Source of the DNA: Undaria pinnatifida
Lineage: Eukaryota > Sar > Phaeophyceae > Laminariales > Alariaceae
NCBI GenBank assembly: GCA_012845835.1
Contig: JABAKD010000030.1
Location: forward strand, 9,151,805-9,215,804
DNA length: 64,000 nucleotides
Reading direction: 5' to 3'
Part shown: positions 1 to 19,465 of the stretch, piece after piece
How positions within the stretch are numbered: the first letter of the stretch is position 1
How the letters are laid out: every line of letters starts with the position of its first letter
Translations under genes and position numbers: made by a program
The notes under the pieces: model-generated
What the model was told of the DNA's origin: nothing
Databases searched by the model: none
What the model saw: the letters and a program-made list of their open reading frames with translations, nothing else

Positions 1-1327
1 GTGCAGGATCCAGAGCGTGCGAATGGTGGCGTGCATCACCGTGGAGTGCAACCTCATCTTCGACCAGAGGGATGTTTCTACCGCTTTCCTCTACGCGGAC
101 ATCCAAGAACAAGTGTTCGTTGAACAACCACCCGGTTTCGAGGTCAAGGACAAGAATGGAGGTGACCTGGTAATGCAGCCGAAGAAGAGCCTCTACGGAC
201 TTGCTCAAAGCCCAGGCAACTGGTTCAACACCATCGATCCCGTGCTTGTCGAGATTGGCTTCGTCGCACTCAAGTCAGACCCGTGCGTGTATTTGTACGA
301 TCACAACGGGGCCAAGATCTACCTGACTCTCTACGTCGATGACCTTCTCCTGGCCGGCAACGACTCTAGCGCCATTTCGATGGTGAAAGGGAAGTTGCAA
401 GAGCGCTTCAAAATGACCGACATGGAGGAAGCATCTCTCGTACTCGGAATGGAAATGAAGAGGGATCGCGAGGCAGGTACCTTGACTATTTCCCAAGAGG
501 CATACTGCAAATCGATCCTTGAACGGTTCGGGATGTCGGACTGCAAGCCGACTAGTACACCTGTGCACGGCTCCGAAATCTCGAACAACCAGCCCGAGGA
601 CACACGTCTCAACGAGGAGGAGACGCGCAAGTACCAAGGGATCGTCGGATCGCTCATGTACATTGCGCAAGTGCTGAGGTATGGCATCATGTACGCGACA
701 GGCCAACTGGCTCGCCCGCTGGCGAAACCCAGCAAGGTGCATATGGTGGCGGCAAAGCATACTCTTCGCTATCTAGCAGGAACGACCAACTTTAGCATCA
801 CCTACAAGAAAGGTGGTTTTAAGCTCGCGACCTTCTGGGACTCGAACTGGGCAAACAACCCTGACAACGGGAAGTCGACCTCAAGCTACGTGACGATGCT
901 GGCAAACGCTCCGATGAGCTTCAGGTCGGGGCTGCAAGGTCTGACTGCGATGTCCATCATGGAAGCGGAGCTGGTCGCGTCCGCCCTGGCGATGAAGGAA
1001 GCAGTGTTTTGCTCAAACATGCTGACGGAGCTTGGATTCGGGAAGGAGTTTGCACAAATGCCTGTGTACTGCGACAACACGGCTACTCTACATGCATTGG
1101 GGAACCGGTCCTTCAGCTCGAGGACCAAGCACATCGCATTGCGCTTCTTCTTTATCCGAGAACTGGTAACGGAGGGGAGGATCTCCATCCATTACGTCCC
1201 GACGGAGGACAACCTCGCCGACATCGGTACAAAGCACTTCAACAATCACAGGTTCAAGCACCTTATGGACCTCATCAACAAGTTCGACGTCAACAAGGTC
1301 ACCACCGTCGAATTTAAAGGAAAATGA
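1..1327 (+). mobile_element. Ty1/copia retrotransposon, reverse transcriptase and RNase H end of pol
   Basis: An uninterrupted frame runs from the window edge to a TGA near 1325. The protein shows copia RT hallmarks: QRDVSTAFLYADI near the start, QPPGFE, KKSLYGLAQSPGNW, and the catalytic YVDDLLLAGN at about residues 106-115. RNase H follows, with DSNWANN, SIMEAELVAS, the CDN aspartate and a final NLADIGTKHF. In Ty1/copia elements this polyprotein copies the RNA genome to DNA and degrades the RNA strand. Gag, protease and integrase would lie to the left, outside the window. About 435 codons without stop or frameshift suggest recent insertion or an active lineage. The element ends about 1 kb before the first visible MCM4 exon on the same strand, so it probably sits in an MCM4 intron or next to a broken 5' end. 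Confidence 0.93.
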
Positions 1328-8412
<7,085 letters not shown>

Positions 8413-10105
8413 GGCACCGACGTTCTCCCACTTGTATCTGCGCTTGAAACGTTTAACGCGGCGGCAGTGACGGCGTGGTAGTGTTGCACCTGAGGAGGTG
8501 GAAGAAAAGGCTACTGCTGTACAGCGCGAGGAGGCCAGATAGAACGAGTATCCTTATTGTTCTGGGGGGGCTTTTTTTACCGAGTTTTTTCGTGCAAACA
8601 CGAAGCAGACTGATCCCATGACACGTACGAATAGCGGTGCTTTGGTGCCATCCGCGTCTTCTTGTTGCTGATGTTATTAATGGTAGCATGGAGTGTCGTC
8701 CCCAATTATCAATTTAACTGTAATGCAGCCAAAATTTGCGTTGTCGTGCTGTTTCTCAGGGTACTGCTCGATAGCTTCGCACGAGGAGGGTTTTACCTAC
8801 TTAGCAAGAAAAAGCGTCAGCAATTATAAGTTTAATTGATGTTGCCAACCGCGGCGATTGACTGCGATGCCTGTACACCCCCGCTTCCCCCCCACCCGTC
8901 GATGGCGCGGAACCGTTGGTGCTGGCATTTTATGAGCTGCAGTAGTGTCAGATGGGCGTGTTAGCCTGAAACGCATTTTACGCGCTCAGAGGCTCTCCTT
9001 GTTTTGCACAGAAAGCAGCAGTTGATAATAGAGCGAGAAATTGTCCCCAACGTGCCGACTTGTTGGTTGGGTTGGTGCCGGCGTTTTTGTTTGTCGTGTT
9101 CTAATTTTCGTCGACATTTAATTCCCAGGAGGTTACGCCCTGGTTCTCCCTATCCACTAAATTGAAGCCGTTCGAGCGAATATAATTTTGAATATCGGAT
9201 TAGGAAGCCAATATTTTGTGGCCCAAACGTGAAAGCCGCTCTAGCAGCACCCGCCAGGCGTGACCCTAGAAAGAAAGTGCAAGAATTGGCGTACTCTTCG
9301 ACGGTACAGTCACGTGCAGGGTGGCTGACACAAAGACAAGTCGGCTGCGCCACACCGCACCTTCCCCCGTGGCTTCATCGCCAAGATTTGGCTATAAACG
9401 ACGCCAGCGAGGTCAATGGTCCAAAAACAACGCACAAAACGTACCGTGGCTGCTGAGCAACACCGCGTAGCTGCTGAGCTGCAACATGTAAAATCAGAAC
9501 GCACCGCTCAAGAGTACGGCCAGCGATAATCAGCACACGGCCGCCCCACTACACCGCAACGCCGAGATTCGCTTCGGCGTACGGCCACGAGCAGGGGTAG
9601 CTATTAATAACACCGATACAAATAGTTTGCGCCGAACCTGACCTTCCCCCTTACCGTGCATGTTGAACACTAAGATTTCGCCAAAAATACCCTCTTTCGT
9701 TCTAAAGTTACGTTCATAGGTACCGGCACTGTCAGGAGAATCTCGGAAAATTGTAAGGCCCCGCCAACGGCCCGCGGTTGCCCGCTCCGCCCCTCGACGG
9801 CACCCTGCCGCAACGTACCGTGTGATGATCGACGGGGAGGAGGGGTTAGGGTAGTAGCTAGTAGACAGGCCATCCAACACTCGCTTGCGCGGTTGGACTC
9901 TGGAATTAATCGCCGTCGCGCCCCTTCCGTTCGCGCCGATCACCATGTCCCGGGTCTGGTTCATCTCACTTCTGCGTTGCGCAATGCTGTCGAGAGCGCG
10001 CACGACGCCAAGGCAACCTCGTGCACTTTCCAGGTGCATAGGAGAACAGCTTCCCTGCTCTCGATGAACACCCTTTTGCTCGGACTCCAGAGTTTTCCCG
10101 TCGCC
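8413..10105. other. MCM4 3' flank, no recognisable gene
   Basis: The 3' flank of MCM4 is T- and G-rich near the stop. Open frames at 9229-9456 (+) and 9530-10315 (-) show no family resemblance and no confident splice structure. I assign nothing here. Confidence 0.5.
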
Positions 10106-10109
10106 CTTG

Positions 10110-10535
10110 CTTCCGCAGGGAAAGCTGCCGGCGCCCGCGGTGGACGTCCCGAGCCCAGCCGTCCTCGCGTACCAGGACGCAGGAAAGACAGCCGTCCTGC
10201 ACCGGTGCGCCCTGCGAGAGGCGGAGGCCACGAACGTGGTCAAGTGCACCACCCTGGAAGAGGCACAGGCGGCGGGGACGGCCGGTGAGACCAGTCCGGT
10301 AGAGCGCCGGGACACTCTGCGCTTCTGCGCGCAGAGTGCCCCAGCGCTCTACTAGGCTGGTCTCACCGGCCGTCACTGCAGCCAGCGCCTGTTCTAGGGA
10401 GATGCGCTTGGCCAACGTTCAACATGTTGTCATGGTGCGCGAGGGCGGCCGACTTTTCGCCGCGTCCTGGTACGCGAGGACGGCCGGGCTATGAACGTCC
10501 ATCGCAGGCGCTGGAGACTTTCCCTGCGGGAGCAG
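10110..10535. repeat. Large imperfect inverted repeat with a strong central hairpin
   Basis: The arm at about 10110-10322 is the reverse complement of about 10326-10535. The outer parts share CCAGCCGTCCTCGCGTACCA and CGCAGGGAAAG. The inner 45 bases each side (GACGGCCGGTGAGACCAG, TAGAGCGC, ACTCTGCGC) pair almost perfectly around a loop of about 4 bases. The middle of each arm (about 80 bases) has diverged. Possible readings are a foldback element, two inverted copies of one repeat, or a hairpin-RNA precursor. Confidence 0.8.
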
Positions 10536-11007
10536 GAGCGACAGGGGACAAGTGGTGTCCGACTACGGGTGTAGATCGAAAGCTGCAGCGAAGCGGTTCA
10601 CCCACGCATCTGGGTGGTGCATGGGCTTGGGGTCGGGGGGTGCCGGGGTGTCGGGGGTCGCGGTCGCAGGCACGATACACGGTCTGTCACTCTCCTACTC
10701 CAAGGACGCAGCAAGCTGTACGTCTATGGCTTCTGATGCGGTAACATGCGCAGTAAAACATTTATCTTTCACTTGCAGCCTATGGTGCCGCAATTCATCT
10801 TGCTGTATACACTGACGTGCGAGACGGGGCAAAGTGCGCAAGTGAGACGGGCGGGGGCGGCATCGCGGATGGGGAAGATCGCTCCCCGGGGGCCGGCGGA
10901 GGTGGCAACGTAAAACCTCCAGGCCCGCGGCGCGATTTCCACCCTTCACCTGTCTTCAACGGATAGCCGATCGAAAAGGGCGCGCAATATTGCCACCAAG
11001 TCTACAC

Positions 11008-11450
11008 TACACGTACCTGCGTTTCCGCCAATATCTCGATGCAGTCGCCGGGGGATGGAATGGTGGGCCAGCCGATTCCGGCGACATCGTCAGCGGCGGT
11101 GCCTGCACCGACCTCCTTCGCCTTCCCTTTCCCTTTCGCTGGAGACGGGGAAGAGGCCGCGGCGTTCTTGGCGATTGCCGCAGATGAGGGGGCTGCACGT
11201 TCGAGTGCTGCTGTTGCCGCACCTGCGCTGGCCGCTCGCGACGCTCCGACCGTGGCGCGCGCAGGGCTCTTGGGCGGCCGCTCGGGAACCCCCGCCTCTT
11301 CTTGCCGCCCTATCCTTTTTTCACCTCGCTTGGTGACAACAAATATTGCGTTCTGGGCATACTTTCCGGCGGGCGCAAATATTTTGCCTGTCGACGATGC
11401 CACTCCCAGGGAAAGGAGACTGGGCGGGTCTCCCTTTTGTGTGCAGGTGA
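11008..11450 (-). CDS. Possible coding segment of an unrecognised gene
   Basis: A minus-strand open frame of about 145 codons, with no upstream ATG in this stretch, ends at a good donor (GAAACGCAG|GTACGTG, about 11023). It reads as a moderately conserved-looking start (KIFAPAGKYAQNAIFVVTKR), an Ala/Lys/Pro/Ser-rich middle typical of disordered linkers, and a compact end (GIGWPTIPSPGDCIEILAET). The next possible minus-strand exon would start at about 10949 (VKGGNRAAGLEVLRC) with matching phase. An overlapping plus-strand frame exists, and I recognise no family on either strand. The segment may be the beginning of a gene divergent from the dehydrogenase gene at 12045, or chance. Confidence 0.3.
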
Positions 11451-12044
11451 AGGGGGTGACCGTCAGAGTTTATACGTTTCGGAGCAGACAGTAGGGAGTG
11501 ACCCAGTTCAAGGAACAGGCAGAAGGCCGAACAGCAGTGTTCTACCCCAGCGTGAAGCAGGAAGGAACAGGCGGGGCCTGAGTACGTAGCGAATCCATCT
11601 GGGTCTACGTGTATTTGTACAACCGTAGTATTTCAGTAATGAATCTAATACACCAACGGACTTTATTATTTAGCGGACGATCTGGCATCCAAGTACGATC
11701 GCATCCCTTTCATTCTCCGGATGCTGCTCTGACTCTTCTACCACAGCAGCAGTACGTGCGATGTAGCAGTAGCGATACGTACGTCCTTTCCTCTTACCTC
11801 ATTCGGGCGTATGGGCATCGATTCACGCGCGGTCTGCGCCAGCCAGCATCATGCATGACTGATTATGGATCTGGAGACTGATTCCGTCCCTTGTCCCCTG
11901 CATATCATACGCCTAATATACCGCCGCCGAATAGTATCGAAACCCACTATGTCAACAACGTCAAATTGCAAAACACACACAGATCACAGCAGAGAGCAGA
12001 GTTTAGGTCTGCTGTCTGTACACACCCTACTGCCGACTCCGAAT

Positions 12045-15000
12045 ATGAGACTTCTTTGCCTCTCACTGCTGTGCTATGGATTCGCGGGCGCTGTGGTGTC
12101 CTTGTCAACAAAGAGGCTTGTTGTTGTCACAGGAGGCAACTCAGGTATGTAGCTAATGGCATGTTGCAGTACAAGTATCAGCCCTCTCTGGCAGAGTACT
12201 CTTGTAGACATAAAAGTACTCGTACGGGTAGACATAAAATAAAGTACGACAAGTACATAAAGGTACCAACTGACACGAGGGATGCTTCACGAGCAGCTCA
12301 AGACCTCGGATAGGATGCTGCTGTAGGACCTAGGACAGCAGCAGGAGATATATACTGCACAGGGCTGCTGCAGAAGTGCTGCTTTGGGGGTGCTGTATAT
12401 AGACCCAAATGTTTTGGTCCGTCATGGACACGATGACTTTTGATGCACACCAGGCACACACTTGCGCTAGACATGCTCGCGATCTGGTACCGCTATACGC
12501 AGGTACCTGGTATTGCTTGCACGGGGTCGCCCGATAATGTACCTTCTGTCGGTCGTCTGTTGGGTCCTTTCCCGCCTTTGTGCGTGAACGACAACAGCAC
12601 ACTGAGGATTTGCCCCCGCCACCCGCTGAACCTCAACGTTGTGGTTAGGTCAAACCATGACCATGCACCTCAACCCTCGACCATTGTTACTACGAGTAAG
12701 AATAACATTACAGCTAATTTAGATCTACCACGAGTTACTGCTGTCGTAATTAATTTGTCCTGCTGCCGACATTTCCACGCTCGTACCGTTAGGCCATGTC
12801 TTATGCAGTCGGATTCGCCAGTCTTATGCAGTCGGATTCCGCCAGTCGAAAACGGCCCTTTTCAACTGGATTCTTCTGGTCCTTCTTATCGTCAGTCGAG
12901 TCGATTTTATAGTTTTTGTGCTCTTCCTAGAGGCGGTTGGTGTGAGGGAGTACTGCTGTACAGCAGTCGAAATCGGTTGGCAGCTCTGTGCTTGGCGCTT
13001 TCTCCGCGAGCAACGGCTCGGCAACCCCTCGTCCCAGCGAGTTGGTGGCTTTGGGCTTAGCCGAAAGCCGCCAAAGCTACGTTTGTGGAGTTGCACTCAG
13101 CCGAGAGCCGCCAAAGCTACAGCAGCCGCCGCCGTTGTTGGCAGCATGGGATCGAGACCGCGCGCTGCTGCCGTCGTGTGATACACGCTGCTGGCGAGCA
13201 AAACTAGGAATGCGCCACGCTGACTTGCTGCGAGAAGCAACAGCTGGGATAGCCAAGCCAGCGTCAGCGCCTTGTATGATACTGCATTGTGGTACTTGGT
13301 ATGGGTGTGTGGCCGTGTGGCCGTGTGGGTGTGTGTTTGGTGGTGGGATGAGCGATGCTATCGGTTAAAAAAACACGTGTAAAACTTTTTCGACTGAATT
13401 TTTCGACTGGAGGATCCAGTCGAAAAAGTCGAGTTTTTCGACTGGATCCACCAGTCGAAATTCTCAGTCGAAAAAAGTCGAGTCGAAAAAGCCTTTTTTC
13501 GACTGCGTAAGAAAGCCCGATTTGGGCTTCAGTCGAAAAAGGCCGTTTTCGACTGACAAATCCGACTGTATAAGAAATGGCTTTATTCCCATTTGGAAGT
13601 TATCGTTCTTAAATTGGAATCCTAGAAACGCTGCATTATTTCGCTACGGTCCGAAACTTATGAAGTTAGTGCATTAATTCGTGATACACTTATGCGATGC
13701 TGAGATCACAGCATTTATATCTATGGCCCGCAATATTTCATTGTCGGATGGAAAATACATTGAAAATGCTGCTACAGCGGCCGGCTGTAGAATCGCATTT
13801 TGTTTAGTTTGGCGTCCCGGCGTCAGCCGTCAGCCCTGTTACGCAGGTGCCAGGGATTAATTTAGGGCTAATACCATGACCAAACAACAAAATCGGTTCG
13901 ATCGACCCTTCCATTGTCCGATGGTCTTAGAATCGCGTTGACTTAGCGTTGCGCGTCAGCGCAGAACCATGCATGTGTTATGTGTTTTATACCTGATCCC
14001 GCGTTCCTTGCCGCCGTTGGAACATCGCCGCAGGCATCGGCAGAGAGTGCTGCCGACGCCTGGCGTCGCTCGAAGACTGCCGGGTGCTGATGGGTTGCAG
14101 GTGAACAGCCGACCCAGGATAATCTGATGGGTAGATTGGCGAGCTCCACAGCTTTACCACATCCTGCCAGCAGGCGAGAGACCGAAAAAAACGCGGCTCA
14201 CCGCCTGACTCAGTCAAGCCGTACATTCTGCTCGAGAAGCTTGAAGGCCGCTTGCGGATTGTTGGTTGTCTTCCCGACGTCCTCAACCGTAGCGCAGACT
14301 GCTGTTGATAGTCGCACAGCAGTATTGACATTCTTGTCGGAGTATCACAGCAATAGCATTAACAATGCTACTGTATTAGGGTATATATATATGTCCGACG
14401 TGCGTATTTCGCTGATATATCGCTCGGCGCTGCCCCGAGAACGCGTCTATAATACTTTTTCACGTTTCCCATGCGATATGGCTGATAACCTCTCAACGAT
14501 AGCGATATAACGTTTACGTATCGGTCTTGCGCTCCTTCTCTTGACCCTTTGATTTGCTTACCGCCCCCCCCCCCCCTCTCCATTTCCGCCTCCACCTCTC
14601 AATCGCCCCCCTCCCCCGGCGTCATTTCTAACAATGGCTTGGGAACATGGACACTCCAAAAAACGGCCAGAAATGTCACCGCTGGCCACGAAGCCGCCGC
14701 TGACATTGTCCGAGAGTACCCGGACGCCTGCGTAGAGTGCCATCCTCTCGACCTCGCTTCCTTTTCTTCCGTGAGGTCGTTCGCACGGAATACAGTCGGG
14801 AACCAGCCTCTCTCCGCGGTGATCCACAACGCTGGGGTGATGGCGCCGCCGTACCAGACCACTGTCGATGGCCATGAACTCACGTTTCAGGTGACTGACC
14901 TGACCGACCCACCACCATCTATCACATACCTATCCAGCAAGCAAAAACTTGCAGATGGTAAGTGTAGTTGAATATATTGCGCTACCCTTCTCGTATGCCA

Positions 15001-17180
15001 AGTACGCGCTCAACAAGTGTGCCAATCCATTGTCAGCCTTTCACGATCCTCGGGGGGGGGGGTGGGGGGGTTACGGCCTCAGGTTGTGCCCTCCTCGTCG
15101 TGGCAAATGTGACAGACATGCCCGCGCGCTCATAGGCGACAGTGGTAGGGCTGCAAGTGGCAGCACCCACAACATGACATATGCTACTATCAAAGCTGCT
15201 CCGATGAAAACTCATTAATTGGCGACAGCCGTAGAGCTGCAAAAACAGCCCTCAGCATGATACCAGATATAGTATACAGTACATCCGGCTGGAGGCAGCT
15301 GCATTCTACTGATGATTTTGCTGTGCTGTTGCCGGGTAATGAATGGGGTTGCCTCGAATACAGAGGTCATGCCTGTAGGGTATTCATACTGGGTTGGCAT
15401 CCTCGCTCTCGGCATTTGGGTGGTGCGCGTGCGAGCGAAGCCGTCAAACGATGCTCTAATATTGGCGGCCGTTACGCACAAGTAGAAATTATGTTACGCA
15501 CAAGTAGATTTTATGAGCTCTAACCTTTGGGGACAAGCTGTGTATAGCGCGTACCCTCGGTATCCACACTTTGCAGTGTATTGTGTCGCTTCGTCTTGTG
15601 CTCTGCGTTGTATCTTTGTGGAATGGCACGTCTTTCTTCTTCTCCCTGTTTTTTCCCTTTCTTATTATATCTGCTCCCATGTCGCGTGATGCTCACCCCC
15701 TACCGTGCACGCGCAGGTCAACCATTTGTCGACGTTCTTTCTTACGGACCTCTTGCTTCCGAATTTGAGAAAGTCGCACAAAGGTGACAACCGCTAACGT
15801 GGGTTTCCGAGTTTGCGTGTTTTCTAGTAATAGCTTCGTGTTGTGCCACAGCGGTTGGACTATATACCCTATCGTGAAAAGGGATCAAGGCTGTGCGTGC
15901 AACGCACCCGCTTAGGGGAAGACCCAACGTGTAGGGTTCGTTGGAAACGGTAATACTGTGTAGAGTGGAGGCACGAACACGTTCGCGCCGACGGTCATCC
16001 GTAACGGTTTCATTGCGCGTACTGCAGCCGTCGGCGGATGTACGGCAGGCTGTGGAAAGCGATAGCCAAGTTTGTAAGGGTTGTGAGCGGGGTGGAGATG
16101 TCAGACGCCCGAAAGATTAGCACGCGTAGCGCGTTACTGACGCTCAAAAATCACGTTTCAGGGAAATTCGTCAAGGCGGCGGCTTCATCAACAATCTGCC
16201 GAAATCTACCCCACAGTCAACTTTGTAAATGACTTTCTTCCCACCAACACGGCACCACCGTTCGCAACTCCCTGCGCCTCAATGTCCATGCTGTCGTTAG
16301 ACACGGGAGCTCTTTCACGTGTGGTCATCGTGTCAAGCGGTGCGCATAGATGGGCGAACGCGAAAGGTCAGGGCGCCGCGGGAGGGCTCGCTAGTGGCGC
16401 TGGGGTAGCATCGCAAGGGGCGGCGGCAAAGGCGGCGGCTGGACAAGGATGGGGCACCGGGAAGTGGAAGGCGTACGCTGGGAGCAAACTTTGTGGCGTG
16501 CTGTACGCGGCGGAGCTGACGAAGCGTTACGGTGGCGAGGGGAGCGGTGTGGTGGGGGTTGCGGTACGGCCGGGCACGGTGGCGACCAGCATCGCGAGGC
16601 ACAGCCTGCTGCTGAGGCTTTTGTTTTCTGTGACGCAGCCGTTTCTCACTTCTGTGGAGGAGGTGGGTGGCGCGAGAGAGGGAATATATGGGGCGGGGGC
16701 TACATCATGTGTTGTGTTTTTTTCATGACCGCACCGACGAGTTGAGAGCCTGCTGCCTGCGCGGCACCTGCCTTTTCCGTTCCAAGTGTCTGCCTGCTGA
16801 CCCGCGCGACTAACCCAGCGTAGCAATGATATGCGCTCGAGGCACGGGGAGAAGACCGCTTGAGACCACAGCAATCAATGCCTGTTGCGGTGCGATAGCA
16901 AGGGCTTCGGTTGTCCAGTCCCCATGGCAAGACCCCCGCTCCCCCGCTTCCAGCCACATCTCGCTCACTTTTTAACCGTTTTTCGTGTTTGCAGGCTGGC
17001 GAGGCTGTGGTGCGGGCGGTAGTTGACCCGGACATCGTGCCCGGCGGCTACTACGACAAGGCAACGCTCAAGCTCCCCAGCGCGCCAGCGCAAGACAAGG
17101 ATCTCCAGGCAGCGCTGTGGGAGGTGACGCAGAACGTTCTCGTATCTGGCGGAGATCTCCAGCGCGCTGTTGAAGTGTAG
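12045..17180 (+). CDS. Short-chain dehydrogenase/reductase (retinol dehydrogenase/WWOX-like), complete, six exons
   Basis: Exons: 12045-12144, 14034-14100, 14671-14890, 15717-15783, 16310-16662, 16995-17180. All are GT-AG with matching phases, giving 330 codons plus TAG. The family uses NAD(P)H to reduce or oxidise alcohol and carbonyl groups. A hydrophobic start (MRLLCLSLLCYGFAGAVVS) looks like a signal peptide or membrane anchor. The Rossmann motif TGGNSGIG is split by intron 1. HPLDLASFSSVRSF, the IHNAGVMAPP (NNAG-type) motif, IVSSGAHRW and the catalytic YAGSK follow in order, then RPGTVATSI. Between the catalytic serine and tyrosine lies an Ala/Gly-rich stretch of about 35 residues where relatives usually have a short loop. 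The tail contains YYDKATLKLPSA, resembling the C-terminal part of the retinol dehydrogenase-like group. The substrate cannot be predicted. Confidence 0.9.
12793..13581. mobile_element. Non-autonomous TIR element (MITE-like) in intron 1 of the dehydrogenase gene
   Basis: The left end (CCATGTCTTATGCAGTCGG, with an inner second copy, then CCAGTCGAAAACGGCC) is the reverse complement of the right end (GGCCGTTTTCGACTG, then TCCGACTGTATAAGAAATGG). The terminal repeats are about 45-65 bases and the element about 790 bases. Inside the right half, the palindromic word TTTTTCGACTGG/CCAGTCGAAAAA is repeated many times. No transposase frame is present. Target-site duplication is not clear by eye. Confidence 0.75.
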
Positions 17181-19465
17181 CGGTCCGGATTCACGTACAG
17201 AATATCACACGCCTTCATGAGGCTGTAAGCATGTAGATCAGGACTAAGCACAGATAACCAATCGCCTTCACGGGGCTGTAAGCATGTAAGGTAGATATAG
17301 GTAGGGATACGCGACAAATATAAAGGAGATAAGGGGCTGCAGACGTTCTTCAGAAAAGGGCGTTTCGTACCGGTCCCTACTCAAGCGTGACGCTGATTTG
17401 AGTAATGATACGCGAAACGCCGGTGCGCAAAGCTATGTGGCGAGAAGCCGGCAGTCTGATTGTAACTGAGACGAGGAGTAACCCGAAAAGGGTCGCTATA
17501 TTGTCGGTATGTTGCGGCGACCCTCCCCAGGTCCTCCCGTGTGCGTACGCAAAACGACCAAGATCGACGAGCACGTTTCGGGCACGGCAAACAAACGACG
17601 ATTCTCTGTCCTTATATGTTGCCCCAAAACAACAGCAGTCGCGCGCTTTCTCCGAGGAATGCCTAAACGGTACATAAGGGGGTGCACGATATGCGCATCT
17701 AAGCCTGGCAGTCCTGGGTCTAGCTTGGCAAGAACTAGACAGGGAGAACGCGCATTCCGCAGAACATGTAGGGCAGTCGTGCCATGACATGTGTTGTCCC
17801 CTTCTCCGGTCGGGGTAACTTATACATCGTCAGATGTAGGCAAACTTCGCAACCGTGTCAAAGAGTGCCGGTCTCCCCTCCCTTCTGAGTTACTTCTTGA
17901 TGGTTTTGCTTCTGTACATCGAAACACGCTCCAGGGCAAATGTAAGGTCTGCTACTCATTAGTGTTAGAGGGTTTCTATATTCACAATGTACATAGGGCG
18001 TGCGCGCTAAGGTTTCGACTTTGAAAAATAAACTCGTTTGCTTTGAGAGAGGGGGGGGTAAGGGTAAGATAGTGGAGCCAAATTCAACAATGCATGGAGG
18101 AATACGTGAGAACCGAGCAAGTGTCGCCTTGCGTTGCGGTGGAAATATTGTTTCAGACATATTTGTATCTGAATCATGCAACCCCTTTAGAACTGTACCT
18201 ACGTTTTGGGGGCAAACTACTTGGAATTAGTGAAGGATAATTTTAGCAGTTGTACACGGGTGAAGCTTTAATTCTAGCGCGAAGGTGCGAATTGCAGCGT
18301 ATGTATGATAACTTTCCGAGGGTTTGAGGAGCGAGAACGATCTTCGAGCGGCAACGTTGTGGGGTATTGTGTGTACACTAAAGTGCGTCACAGTTTTAGT
18401 GGGGACTGCATGTACCGTAAAACTTTCGAGACGCTGTATCGTCCTTGAGGGCGGTTGCGTTGAGACAGGTGCGGGCAACACCCGATTTTTCTTCAGTTGA
18501 AGCCGTACCGACAGCACACGGAGGACGTGTCCGCAGCACAGGCTTAATGAGCAGGACAGTGATTGAAAATACATCGAGGACAAGTTGAAACCAACCCCTG
18601 ATTTATCTTATCTTCTGCCGGATTTGTCGGATAGCGTTTCTGTACACCTTCAACCACGTGCCAAGAGCGAAACTTGAAGCGCGGGCCGTTCGTGCTTCTT
18701 GCGGAGTGGCCGACACACGAAGGAAGCGAAACGAGATATAAATCGGCCGATGATATCTAATGACAACGCTGCTCCACCTGCACTGTTTGGGCCTACTCTG
18801 GTCAACACAATTACCCGATTAACACACTAGGTTACACGGTTGTGCGCGGGCACAACTCGCACCGTCTACAGTCGTGGCTTCCCACTTGGGAGCGATTCAA
18901 AGCTTCTGACGTTTTGCCGGTCATATGCAGAAAAGTGTGGTGCGGTATGATGCCGGTCGCATTGCCCTACTTCGTCGCTAGCGACTTCACCCAAGACCGT
19001 AGGCTCCACCCTCTCTAAATCCTGAACGCTGTAGCGCATGGCGGCCAACAAAGGCGTAAGACATCGTTCTTGTTCAAGCGAAACGAGAAACGCAAGATGC
19101 AGCCCCAATCAACAGCTTCTTAGCGGGGCGAGCAAACACCGGTGGAGGTACGCGCACAGGCTCTTGGACCCCACGAGAGTTCTGCGGTAAACGGAGGATC
19201 TGTTTTCGTATGATTCCTAATATGAGCTCTATTCCCCTAAAAACGATTCCAAGAAAAAAAGTACGCGCAACCTCATGAACAATCCTATCGGGTAGGTATA
19301 CAGCGAACACTATCGGAGAGCATAAATGGAACGTCCAAGTGTAGTCGTTAGTTGTGACCCGTCGGTCCAAAACGTTCTTGCCGAAAAGAGGTACACCCCT
19401 ATCGTAGCATTTGCATGGCTGGCTCCACGTGTTTGAATAAAGCGAGGCCTTTTGTTTGGCGATGA
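17181..19465. other. Spacer between convergent dehydrogenase and SMC genes
   Basis: Contains the two 3' ends. CTTCAnGnGGCTGTAAGCATGTA occurs twice around 17214-17287. Near 18199-18255 a sequence (TTTGGGGGCAAACTACTTGGAATTAGTG) resembles 7735-7790 in an MCM4 intron. Open frames at 17381-17790 and 18227-18583 (both -) have no family resemblance, so I call no gene. Confidence 0.55.

Noticed and set aside
9530-10315. 261-codon minus-strand frame
   Set aside because: It overlaps one arm of the inverted repeat, shows no family motif and has a competing plus-strand frame.
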